Shown here piece after piece: positions 1-5,523 of a stretch of 5,523 nt of DNA (positions are counted from its first letter, which is position 1; every line of letters begins with the position of its first letter). The stretch is from Methylococcaceae bacterium (GTDB taxonomy: Bacteria > Pseudomonadota > Gammaproteobacteria > Methylococcales > Methylomonadaceae): the NCBI GenBank assembly GCA_030699345.1, contig JAUYMX010000225.1, positions 1 to 5,523 of the forward strand, in the 5' to 3' direction. The position numbers and the translations under genes are program-made. The notes below the pieces were generated by a model, which was given only the letters and a program-made list of their open reading frames with translations, was not told the origin of the DNA and did not search any database.

Positions 1-399
1 CGTGACGATATGGTCGAGGCTGGTTTTGTTGTGTTCGGTGAATTGCTTGCTGCGCTCTTCAAAAATCTTACCTGCCAAGTTTTCAAATTGGGTGGTCAAG
101 CGGGCTTCGGCATTTTGTTACAGCTGGATTTTTTCTGCGGCGTGACTGGCTTGGCTCGCCATGCTCGTGTGCAGCTTTGCGTTTTCTTGGCTGAGCTCTA
201 AAAATCGCTGTTGCAGCTGCTTAAATTCGGCCTCTGTGTTGGCTGCTTGTTTGAGTTTTTCTTCAGCGATGGCGAGATCGGTTTTAAATTGCTGCAGCGT
301 GGTTTTGTCATTACCGGAAATTAAGCGGGTTATCAGTGCTCCCGCCAGCAAGCCTAATAAAGCCCATAACCAGGAAGGGATGATAGTTAGTGTATTCAT
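1..399 (-). pseudogene. rmuC: DNA recombination protein RmuC, 5' part, interrupted by an in-frame stop codon
   Basis: The first 93 codons give a protein starting MNTLTIIPSW, with one membrane segment at about residues 5-24 and then a Gln/Glu/Lys/Ala-rich probable coiled coil (about 34-93), the usual RmuC N-terminus. Codon 94 is TAA (118-120). The same frame stays open beyond it to the window edge for 39 codons that include QFENLAGKIFEERSKQ, closely matching the conserved RmuC stretch QFENLANRIFE. The match is colinear across the stop, with no indel, so one substitution (for example TTA to TAA) explains it. RmuC is a nuclease-fold protein known to limit recombination between inverted repeats. 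The ATG at 397-399 has no strong Shine-Dalgarno, and no in-frame ATG restart lies between the stop and the edge. The gene lies 48 nt downstream of hemL on the same strand and may be cotranscribed. Family identity is very likely; whether the lesion is real or a sequencing error cannot be told here. Confidence 0.85.
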
Positions 400-412
400 T
401 TCGAATGAGTGA

Positions 413-441
413 TGGGCTTTGCAGTACTACCGCAAAGCCCA
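413..441 (-). terminator. Perfect 10-bp stem-loop between hemL and rmuC, possible hemL terminator
   Basis: TGGGCTTTGC at 413-422 pairs perfectly with GCAAAGCCCA at 432-441 around a 9-nt loop. It starts 6 nt beyond the hemL stop codon and ends 13 nt before the rmuC ATG. Read in the hemL direction the stem is followed by ATCACTCATT, not a T run, so it is not a textbook intrinsic terminator. It could cause partial termination, protect the hemL mRNA 3' end from exonucleases, or affect rmuC translation. The structure is seen directly; its function is inferred. Confidence 0.5.
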
Positions 442-447
442 AAAGAT

Positions 448-1728
448 TTACAAGCGTTTAAAGATTGCTTCTGCAGTATCCAGGGTTTTATCCAGGTCTT
501 TATCACTGTGGGCGATAGAGACAAAACCGGCTTCAAATGCTGACGGCGCCAGATATACGCCTTCATCCAGCATGGCGTGGAAGAAACGTTTAAAGAGGTT
601 TTGATCGCATGCCATCACTTGGGCAAAGCTGGTGACTTGCTCCTCGCCAGTAAAAAATAACCCAAACATGCCGCCGACACTGTTGGTGCTAAAAGCAATC
701 CCTGCTTGGTTGGCGCGTTCTTTCAAGCCGGAAGTAAGTTTTTCTGTTTTTGCGGTCAATGATTCGTAAAAACCTGGCTGATCAATCAGCTCCAAGGTTT
801 TTAAGCCAGCAGCCATTGCCACGGGATTGCCTGACAAGGTACCCGCTTGATAAACCGGGCCGAGTGGTGCAAGGCATTCCATGATGTTGCGACGCCCGCC
901 GAAAGCGCCTACCGGCATGCCTCCGCCGATGATTTTGCCTAGTGTGGTCAAGTCAGGCGTGACGTTGTAAACAGCTTGCGCGCCACCTAATGCAACTCTA
1001 AAGCCGGTCATCACTTCATCAAAAATCAGCACACTTTGATATTGATCGCAGACTTCGCGTAAGGTTTCCAAAAAGCCCGGCACTGGGGGAATGCAGTTCA
1101 TGTTGCCAGCTACCGGTTCGACAATAATGCAGGCGATTTGTTCGCCGATCTCGGCAAAGAGTTTTTTGACTGCGTCGCTATCGTTATAGGGCAGCGTGAG
1201 GGTATTTTCGGCAACAGAAGCCGGTACGCCGGGAGAGCTGGGCACACCAAAGGATAACGCCCCAGAACCGGCTATAACTAAGAACGAGTCTGAGTGTCCG
1301 TGATAGCAGCCTACGAATATGACGATTTTATCGCGGCCGGTGAAGCCGCGCGCCAGACGAATGGCGCTCATGGTGGCTTCGGTGCCGGAACTGACCATAC
1401 GTACTAAATCAATGGAAGGGACCAAGTCGCAAACCCGTTGCGCCATTTGTGTTTCAATTTCTGTCGGTGCGCCAAAACTTAAGCCTTTTTCAGCAGCGGT
1501 TTTTACCGCTGCAATCACTTCCGGATGGGCATGGCCCAAAATCATCGGCCCCCAAGAACCAACATAGTCGATATAACTATTGCCCAGACTGTCAGTTATA
1601 TAAGGCCCGGAAGCTCGGTCGATGAATACCGGCGTGCCGCCCACACCGCTAAAGGAGCGAACCGGCGAATTAACACCGCCGGGAATAACAAGTTTGGCAT
1701 CGGAAAATAATGTAGCTGCTTCGGTCAT
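448..1728 (-). CDS. hemL: Glutamate-1-semialdehyde 2,1-aminomutase
   Basis: HemL converts glutamate-1-semialdehyde to 5-aminolevulinate, the last step of the C5 route to haem and other tetrapyrroles; it is a cytosolic PLP enzyme. The protein is 426 residues from the ATG at 1726-1728, the usual family length. Landmarks: N-terminal IPGGVNSPVRSF (about 15-26), the PLP-phosphate region SSGTEATMSAIRLAR (113-127), YHGHSDSF (142-149), the cofactor Asp237 in FDEVMTGFR, the Schiff-base Lys265 in TLGKIIGGGMPVGAFGG, and GTLSGNP (296-302). All catalytic landmarks are intact. The frame stays open upstream to an ATG at 1807-1809, adding 27 residues. That extension has no match to the family start, and its AAGG lies directly against the ATG, so the shorter start is preferred; it has GAAGAG 3 nt upstream, a weak site. 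rmuC follows on the same strand, and the operon to the right is divergent. Confidence 0.97.
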   Translation of the reverse strand: MTEAATLFSDAKLVIPGGVNSPVRSFSGVGGTPVFIDRASGPYITDSLGNSYIDYVGSWGPMILGHAHPEVIAAVKTAAEKGLSFGAPTEIETQMAQRVCDLVPSIDLVRMVSSGTEATMSAIRLARGFTGRDKIVIFVGCYHGHSDSFLVIAGSGALSFGVPSSPGVPASVAENTLTLPYNDSDAVKKLFAEIGEQIACIIVEPVAGNMNCIPPVPGFLETLREVCDQYQSVLIFDEVMTGFRVALGGAQAVYNVTPDLTTLGKIIGGGMPVGAFGGRRNIMECLAPLGPVYQAGTLSGNPVAMAAGLKTLELIDQPGFYESLTAKTEKLTSGLKERANQAGIAFSTNSVGGMFGLFFTGEEQVTSFAQVMACDQNLFKRFFHAMLDEGVYLAPSAFEAGFVSIAHSDKDLDKTLDTAEAIFKRL

Positions 1729-1866
1729 GGTCTCTTCAGTATTTAGGTTAAAAAAATGTTCTACAGGATAGGGGAACTTTGAACTGATTAAAAGTTTGAC
1801 GTGTTGCATCCTTGAAATATGTAGTCTTTAAACTAGGCTCTAACGGATGTTATCGGGAAACCCAAA
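1729..1866. promoter_or_regulatory. Divergent intergenic region between hemL and the GTPase/roadblock operon
   Basis: This 138-nt AT-rich stretch separates two gene sets that point away from each other, so it should carry both promoters. On the plus strand TTGACG at 1796-1801 resembles a sigma-70 -35 box, but the best -10 at 16-nt spacing (TATGTA, 1818-1823) is poor. TTGCAT (1804-1809) with TTTAAA (1827-1832), 17 nt apart, is an alternative. For hemL, TATCCT on the minus strand (about 1766-1771) is a possible -10 without a good -35. GGGA at 1855-1858 is the likely ribosome-binding site of the gene at 1867. The presence of promoters is inferred from gene layout; none of the boxes is strong. 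Confidence 0.35.
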
Positions 1867-2598
1867 ATGAATAATAAGCTGTCTCTGATTACTTGTAATG
1901 ATGAAAAAATACTTGCGTCGACACCGGCCAGCTTATTCTTTTGGCAACAAAGCAAAAGTCTTTTTGTGGAGACGGCGTCAGCTGATGGTGAGCTGTTGGA
2001 TTCATTGGCGTTTCGAGTCGCACAAAAACCGACCTGTTTGCTTACTCATGTACAGCGAATTTATTATTGTTATCAGGCGCGCCTTGATGCACAACTTTAT
2101 GCGGCGCTGGTCGATTTTTTAATTATCCTAAATAGGCGTGGACTGGCTATCAGCAGGCGCATGGTGACGGGCACTAAATCAGCGTTAAATGCCGAGCAAT
2201 TTGCATCATTGGTTACTTATCTGCAAGCACCAAAAACGGGTCATCAATCGTTACCCGGTAATCGATATTCGATTTTCAGCTTGGGAATCATCGGTACAAC
2301 TCAGTTAGTTAAAGTCACTGAAGATAAAAATCAAATACATGTTGACGCGTTAAGCCTAGCCCGAGATTTTATTGAATACAGCCAGCTGACAGAAGCGCAA
2401 ACAGTGCTGGAATCGGCTATCTTGGCGGAACCCGATAGGCTGGAGCTACAAACAGAATTATTAGAACTTTATCAATCCACCCGAAACGTCGACGGTTTTA
2501 ATCAAATGCTCAGACAATTAACAGATGCCGACATGGATGTACCTGATGCATGGCAGCAGCTAAGCACATATTTTAAGGGACTGAACAATGTCGAATAA
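1867..2598 (+). CDS. Hypothetical protein with C-terminal TPR/FimV-like repeats
   Basis: This is a 243-residue protein with no signal peptide or clear membrane segment, so it is probably cytoplasmic. I do not recognise the N-terminal part (1-150). It is a mixed alpha/beta region with LDAQLYAALVDFLIILNRRGL at about 73-93 and a stretch after it that may be disordered. Residues about 160-227 read as a pair of helical repeats: ALSLARDFIEYSQLTEAQTVLESAILAEPDRLEL, then a second, weaker unit. The pattern of small and aromatic residues (A..F......A...L..A....P) is that of TPRs and recalls the C-terminal domain of FimV, the polar hub protein of type IV pilus systems. The ATG has GGGA 8 nt upstream. 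It is the first gene of the operon and overlaps the next gene by 11 nt. A scaffold or adaptor role for the GTPase encoded downstream is an inference. Confidence 0.75.
   Translation: MNNKLSLITCNDEKILASTPASLFFWQQSKSLFVETASADGELLDSLAFRVAQKPTCLLTHVQRIYYCYQARLDAQLYAALVDFLIILNRRGLAISRRMVTGTKSALNAEQFASLVTYLQAPKTGHQSLPGNRYSIFSLGIIGTTQLVKVTEDKNQIHVDALSLARDFIEYSQLTEAQTVLESAILAEPDRLELQTELLELYQSTRNVDGFNQMLRQLTDADMDVPDAWQQLSTYFKGLNNVE
2575..2598 (+). promoter_or_regulatory. Ribosome-binding site and 11-nt overlap coupling the first two operon genes
   Basis: AAGGGA at 2575-2580 lies 7 nt before the ATG at 2588-2590, inside the end of the upstream gene, whose stop codon is at 2596-2598. The overlap implies translational coupling and fixes the start of the second gene. 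Confidence 0.65.
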
Positions 2599-3772
2599 CG
2601 CAAAAAGTCCGTTAAAAGTGGCACTGCATGCAATGGATGAGCGCAGTGTCAGGACCATGGTGATGTATTTAAAAGGCCCTTGTCAGGGAGCGGCGGTTGT
2701 TGTTGACGAGGCATCTGCTGAGGTTGATATTTTTGATGGCGATAACATTAATGCCAAGCGCTTACTGACTGAACATTTGGCAAAGCCCTCGTCCAGACCT
2801 GTCATCGTATTATCTTTACAAAGTATTAGGCTGGATAATGTCGTGCTCGTTAAAAAACCGGTTAAGTCTGAAGACATGCTGGGAGCACTGGCAGAAGTTA
2901 AAGCCAGGCTGGCGCAACAAAAGATAAATAATCCACCTGTTTCTGTTGATACATCCTTAACCGATCTCCCCGCCGATAAGCCGGTATTGAAAAATTACAC
3001 CATCAATACCGACGAGCAAAACAAAACCTCCAAACATCAAACGGCAATGCAGCTAAACGAAGCTGCCTTTGGCACTTATATTGGCAACGTACAAGGTGTG
3101 GATGTAAATGATCCTGCACAATTTGCCAACGCGACTTACGCGCCCAAAGATTATTTTCAAGGCTATATACAGTCAGCGATCAACACTTGCCAAGATAAAA
3201 ACGAAAACCTGCAATTACATTCGGGTTGGCGGCAGTTGGTGTTGTTTCCGCAAAGTCATGAAATATGGCTGGATGCCGACGATAAGGAACTCCGGGCATT
3301 TGCCAGTCTCAAATTAGAGCATGCGCCAAGCAAAAAAATGTCACTGTCGCCTTTTAAGACCGAATCATTGGCATTAACTAATGCTCTTGAAAAATTTCAC
3401 AGCATGGATGCTTTTGTTTGGAAATTGGCCTGTTGGACCTCTAAAGGCCGCTATCCAGATAGCATTAATATCGATCATCCGGTGTATTTAAAAAACTGGC
3501 CCAATTTTAGCCGACTGTTAATTACACCACATGCAATGCGTATTGCGGCATTGCTGGTTCAGGAACCTAGAACTCTGGGAGATGTTGCCAGGTTACTCAA
3601 CATTAAGCCGCAGTATGTCTTTGTGTTTGTCAGTGCGGCGCATGCGTTAGGTTTGGTCGGTCAAGCAAGGCGAGAAGCAGATGAGTTGGTACAAGCTCCA
3701 GATTTTAAACCTTTACAAAAGCAAGGTCTGCTAGGCCGCATCATCAGTAAATTACGTGGTAATAAAGCATAA
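2588..3772 (+). CDS. Hypothetical protein with degenerate receiver-like N-terminus and winged-helix-like C-terminus
   Basis: The protein is 394 residues long and not from a family I can name. Residues 9-108 fit the alternating beta/alpha pattern of a response-regulator receiver: LKVALHAMD at the first strand, VDIFDGD (46-52) where the phosphoacceptor strand would be, PVIVLSL (71-77) with Ser76 at the conserved Thr/Ser position, and VLVKKPV (86-92) with the conserved Lys-Pro. The paired acids after strand 1 are largely lost (only Asp17-Glu18 nearby), so this looks like a pseudo-receiver. A Pro/Thr/Asn/Lys-rich linker (about 111-155) follows, then an unrecognised middle domain with several Trp residues (214, 227, 278, 283, 304). 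Residues about 315-360 (MRIAALLVQEPRTLGDVARLLNIKPQ and following) read as a winged helix; the tail is basic. It overlaps the upstream gene by 11 nt and lies 15 nt before the GTPase gene. A protein-protein adaptor is likelier than a DNA-binding regulator, but that is inference. Confidence 0.8.
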   Translation: MSNNAKSPLKVALHAMDERSVRTMVMYLKGPCQGAAVVVDEASAEVDIFDGDNINAKRLLTEHLAKPSSRPVIVLSLQSIRLDNVVLVKKPVKSEDMLGALAEVKARLAQQKINNPPVSVDTSLTDLPADKPVLKNYTINTDEQNKTSKHQTAMQLNEAAFGTYIGNVQGVDVNDPAQFANATYAPKDYFQGYIQSAINTCQDKNENLQLHSGWRQLVLFPQSHEIWLDADDKELRAFASLKLEHAPSKKMSLSPFKTESLALTNALEKFHSMDAFVWKLACWTSKGRYPDSINIDHPVYLKNWPNFSRLLITPHAMRIAALLVQEPRTLGDVARLLNIKPQYVFVFVSAAHALGLVGQARREADELVQAPDFKPLQKQGLLGRIISKLRGNKA

Positions 3773-3787
3773 CGGGACCTACCTATC

Positions 3788-4330
3788 ATGAGCCAATACA
3801 AAATTATTTTTACCGGGCCAGTGGGCGCGGGTAAAACCACCGCGATCAATTCAATTAGTGATTCTCCACCGATCAAAACAGATGCGGCGGCTAGCGACAT
3901 GACCAAATCCAGAAAAGCGGCTACTACCGTTGCGATGGATTACGGCATTATGAATCTGTCCGGTGGTGAAAAAATTCATTTATACGGTACGCCGGGCCAG
4001 GAACGCTTTGATTTTATGTGGGAGATTTTAGTCAACGGCGGTATCGGTCTAATTTTACTGTTGGACAATACTCGCGCCGATCCGTTTCAGGACATGAAGT
4101 TTTTTTTAGAGGCCTTCGATAAATTTATTGGAGAAACCGGTGTCGCCATCGGCGTAACGCAAATGGACATCAGCACGACCCCGACTATTGACGATTATCA
4201 CGTGCAACTTAAAACGTTAGGTATTAAACCACCGGTATTTGCGGTAGATGCCCGTGTTAAAAATGACGTGTCTGTGCTGGTGCAATCGTTGTTGTTTTCA
4301 TTGGATCCAGGGCTTGAGGAAGAAGCATGA
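3788..4330 (+). CDS. Small Ras-like GTPase (SRP-receptor-beta-like / MglA-like GTP-binding protein)
   Basis: This 180-residue single-domain protein is a P-loop GTPase. G1 is GPVGAGKTT (10-18, Lys16 and Thr17). A switch I threonine is at 46-47 in KAATTVAMDYG. G3 is LYGTPGQERF (65-74), with Gln71 in place but Gly67 where Ras has Asp (DTAGQ). G4 is VTQMD (123-127) instead of NKxD, keeping Asp127. FAVDAR (151-156) stands for G5. The GTPGQ and TQxD forms fit, as I recall them, the bacterial GTPases grouped with SRP receptor beta; MglA similarly has TVPGQ. Such proteins are often encoded beside roadblock proteins, which act as GAPs or platforms, as MglB does for MglA. GTP-bound and GDP-bound forms would act as a cytoplasmic switch. 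There is no lipid-anchor motif. The start has GGGA 10 nt upstream; the stop overlaps the next ATG as ATGA. GTPase identity is firm; the cellular process is inferred. Confidence 0.92.
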   Translation: MSQYKIIFTGPVGAGKTTAINSISDSPPIKTDAAASDMTKSRKAATTVAMDYGIMNLSGGEKIHLYGTPGQERFDFMWEILVNGGIGLILLLDNTRADPFQDMKFFLEAFDKFIGETGVAIGVTQMDISTTPTIDDYHVQLKTLGIKPPVFAVDARVKNDVSVLVQSLLFSLDPGLEEEA

Positions 4331-4971
4331 GCCAGTATGCATTGAGCCAAGGGCTTTATATTTATCCGACTCCCGCCGGTGCTTATTACGCGGTGTGCTC
4401 CAGGGATATTGATAAATCGCGGCAATTTTTAAGAAATCTATTGCTAGAACCCAGCACGCCTCTTTTAAACATCGAAAATTTACAGCAATTGATGGGACAG
4501 GAAGACGAACAAAAATGTCTGGAATTACTTCATCACTGTCAAAAACTTGGCTGGATACAAGGCTTGCCAAAGGTACTGCATTACCCGGACGGCACGTTAG
4601 AAGAAATTCTCCCTGGTTTACTGAGCACCCTTTCAGAAAATGGCAAAGTATTACTTGCCGATCAGCAAGGTTTTTATCTTGCCAGCCAAGGCTTTCCGCA
4701 TGAAGTTGCCGAAGAATTGTCGGCATTAAGCGCCGAAATTGCCACGGTGCATGAACGCCGCTCGGGACTATTAATCAATAATATGGGGCTAGGTAGCCAT
4801 GCTTGGGCGGTGGTTGACGTGTTTGGTAATAGCCAAGTAGGGTTTTGGCCGTTATTCATCGGTAAGAATCGATTTGTCCTGGCTATATCGGGTATCCCTC
4901 ATTTTAATCAACCGGAATTCGTGTCGCTGGCCTGGGTGTTAACCAGTCGCTACGCCATCGAAAATCGTTAA
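4327..4971 (+). CDS. Hypothetical protein with HTH-like N-terminus and divergent roadblock-like C-terminus
   Basis: This 214-residue protein has no signal peptide. Residues about 30-85 are helical (SRQFLRNLLLEPSTPLLNIE, then CLELLHHCQKLGWIQGL) and look like a winged helix of the kind that mediates protein contacts. Residues about 95-212 follow the roadblock/LC7 pattern: a strand with GKVLLADQQGFYLASQGFP (106-124, compare the roadblock 'voiding a self-turn' strand-turn-strand D-x-x-G), a helix with AEELSALSAEIATVHERR, then strands WAVVDVFGN, VGFWPLFIGKNRFVLAISG and a final helix. The match is by shape and key positions, not close identity. It overlaps the GTPase gene by 4 nt (ATGA), with GAGGA at 4316-4320 as ribosome-binding site, so it is translationally coupled to the GTPase. 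This favours a direct partner of the GTPase, perhaps as heterodimer with the canonical roadblock protein encoded next. I do not know a named family for it. Confidence 0.78.
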   Translation: MSQYALSQGLYIYPTPAGAYYAVCSRDIDKSRQFLRNLLLEPSTPLLNIENLQQLMGQEDEQKCLELLHHCQKLGWIQGLPKVLHYPDGTLEEILPGLLSTLSENGKVLLADQQGFYLASQGFPHEVAEELSALSAEIATVHERRSGLLINNMGLGSHAWAVVDVFGNSQVGFWPLFIGKNRFVLAISGIPHFNQPEFVSLAWVLTSRYAIENR

Positions 4972-5010
4972 TTTCATCAACCACTTACTTAACTCACAAA
5001 GGAAAATCCC

Positions 5011-5373
5011 ATGCGCGCAGATATGTTGACATCTGTTTTAACAGAACTTAATGGTACTTCTGGGGACATAGAAGCCTCTGCAGTGATCTCAACTGACGGT
5101 TTAACCATTGCCTCGGTATTGCCTGCGGGTATGGATGAAGACCGGGTGGGCGCGATGAGCGCCGCGATGCTGTCACTGGGTGATCGCACTGCGCAAGAGT
5201 TGGCGCGTGGTGGTTTGGAGCAAGTATTAATCAAAGGTGATAAAGGTTATGTGTTGATGACCTATGCTGGCTCCGAGTCAGTGCTTACCGTACTGGCTAA
5301 GCCCAATGCCAAGCTGGGGCTGATTTTCTTGGACGTAAAACGTGCAGCGGCCAGTGTTGCTGATTTGTTGTAA
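5011..5373 (+). CDS. Roadblock/LC7 domain protein (MglB-like)
   Basis: This 120-residue protein is essentially a single roadblock/LC7 domain, the usual length for the family. The signature is clear: an N-terminal helix (MLTSVLTELNGTSGDI), EASAVISTDGLTIASVLP (21-38) with the D-G turn, a long helix AMSAAMLSLGDRTAQELARG (48-67), strands QVLIKGDKGYVLMTYAG and SVLTVLAKPNAKLGLIF, and a C-terminal helix VKRAAASVADLL. Family members form homodimers or heterodimers that bind Ras-like GTPases; MglB is the GAP of MglA in Myxococcus, and CvnB is the equivalent in Streptomyces conservons. The nearby GTPase gene at 3788 is the obvious partner. AAAGGA about 9 nt before the ATG supports the start. It lies 39 nt after the preceding gene and 36 nt before the next, without a terminator hairpin between. 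GAP activity is inferred, not shown by the sequence. Confidence 0.93.
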   Translation: MRADMLTSVLTELNGTSGDIEASAVISTDGLTIASVLPAGMDEDRVGAMSAAMLSLGDRTAQELARGGLEQVLIKGDKGYVLMTYAGSESVLTVLAKPNAKLGLIFLDVKRAAASVADLL

Positions 5374-5409
5374 TCGTCAATTCTTATAACGCAGCATAGG
5401 AGATGTTCC

Positions 5410-5523
5410 ATGATTTATGACATGAAACCGGAACACATAATTGGGGAATACCAAGAAGCCACGCTTAATCTATACGGAGGTATGCGTCGGCTTATCTTGT
5501 ACACGGAAATCGAAACGCCTTAT
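5410..5523 (+). CDS. Unidentified protein, first 38 codons, runs off the window
   Basis: An ATG at 5410-5412, preceded by AGGAGA 5 nt or so upstream, opens a frame that stays open for 38 codons to the window edge. The peptide begins MIYDMKPEHIIGEYQEATLNL's first residues and continues with a mixed hydrophobic segment (MRRLILYTEI). I do not recognise it, and there is no signal peptide or membrane segment in the visible part. The strong ribosome-binding site and 36-nt spacing from the roadblock gene make it a likely further member of the operon. Too little is visible to name a family. Confidence 0.7.
   Translation, partial: MIYDMKPEHIIGEYQEATLNLYGGMRRLILYTEIETPY

Noticed and set aside
118..120. 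Recoding of TAA as a sense codon
   Set aside because: Other genes in the window, including hemL and the roadblock gene, end with TAA at the expected family length.
10..412. Plus-strand open frames opposite rmuC (10-201 and 161-412)
   Set aside because: They are antisense to clear RmuC coding sequence, have Cys/Ser-rich or Phe/Leu-rich low-information translations, and lack ribosome-binding sites.
1758..1784. GTTC/GAAC short repeats upstream of hemL as an operator
   Set aside because: Four-base units with uneven spacing occur by chance in AT-rich intergenic DNA.
1729..1809. Longer hemL start at 1807-1809 adding 27 residues
   Set aside because: The extra residues do not resemble any HemL N-terminus, the Shine-Dalgarno-like AAGG touches the ATG, and the shorter form has the usual 426 residues.
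1855..1863. GGGAAACCC inverted repeat just before the first operon gene
   Set aside because: A 3-bp stem with a 3-nt loop is too small to call a structure.
1898..2122. Plus-strand 74-codon frame inside the TPR-like gene
   Set aside because: It is out of frame with the longer gene, which has coupling to its neighbour and protein-like repeats; this frame is rich in Arg/Trp/Ile as expected of a shadow.
4198..4859. Minus-strand open frames opposite the GTPase and 214-residue genes
   Set aside because: They lie fully within well-supported plus-strand genes and show no recognisable domain.

Overview
The window looks like part of a gammaproteobacterial chromosome of moderate GC content. HemL matches the gammaproteobacterial form closely, including its 426-residue length, and RmuC resembles the gammaproteobacterial protein. 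The combination of a FimV-like TPR protein with a GTPase/roadblock cluster would suit a type I methanotroph or a relative, but that is recall and inference, and the sequence does not settle the genus.

Left third, minus strand (1-1728): hemL (glutamate-1-semialdehyde aminomutase, tetrapyrrole synthesis) is complete. After a 48-nt gap holding a perfect 10-bp stem-loop comes the 5' end of rmuC, which leaves the window at its left edge. rmuC has an in-frame TAA at codon 94. The same frame continues past it with clear RmuC sequence, so as given the gene is broken by a single nonsense codon, or the base is a sequencing error.

A 138-nt divergent intergenic region (1729-1866) should hold the promoters of hemL and of the plus-strand operon.

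Right two thirds, plus strand (1867-5523): six closely packed genes form one likely operon. In order they are a protein with a C-terminal TPR/FimV-like repeat region; a protein with a degenerate receiver-like N-terminus and a winged-helix-like C-terminus; a small Ras-like GTPase of the SRP-receptor-beta/MglA-like type with altered G3 and G4 motifs; a protein with a helix-turn-helix-like N-terminus and a probable divergent roadblock domain; a canonical Roadblock/LC7 (MglB-like) protein; and the first 38 codons of an unidentified gene. Overlaps of 11 and 4 nt and gaps of 15, 39 and 36 nt point to cotranscription.

By analogy with MglA/MglB in Myxococcus and the conservons of Streptomyces, this is probably a GTPase switch. 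The roadblock proteins would be its regulators or platform, and the TPR and receiver-like proteins its adaptors, perhaps controlling cell polarity, surface motility or type IV pili. The exact six-gene arrangement, with two roadblock-type proteins and a pseudo-receiver, is the most interesting part of the window.
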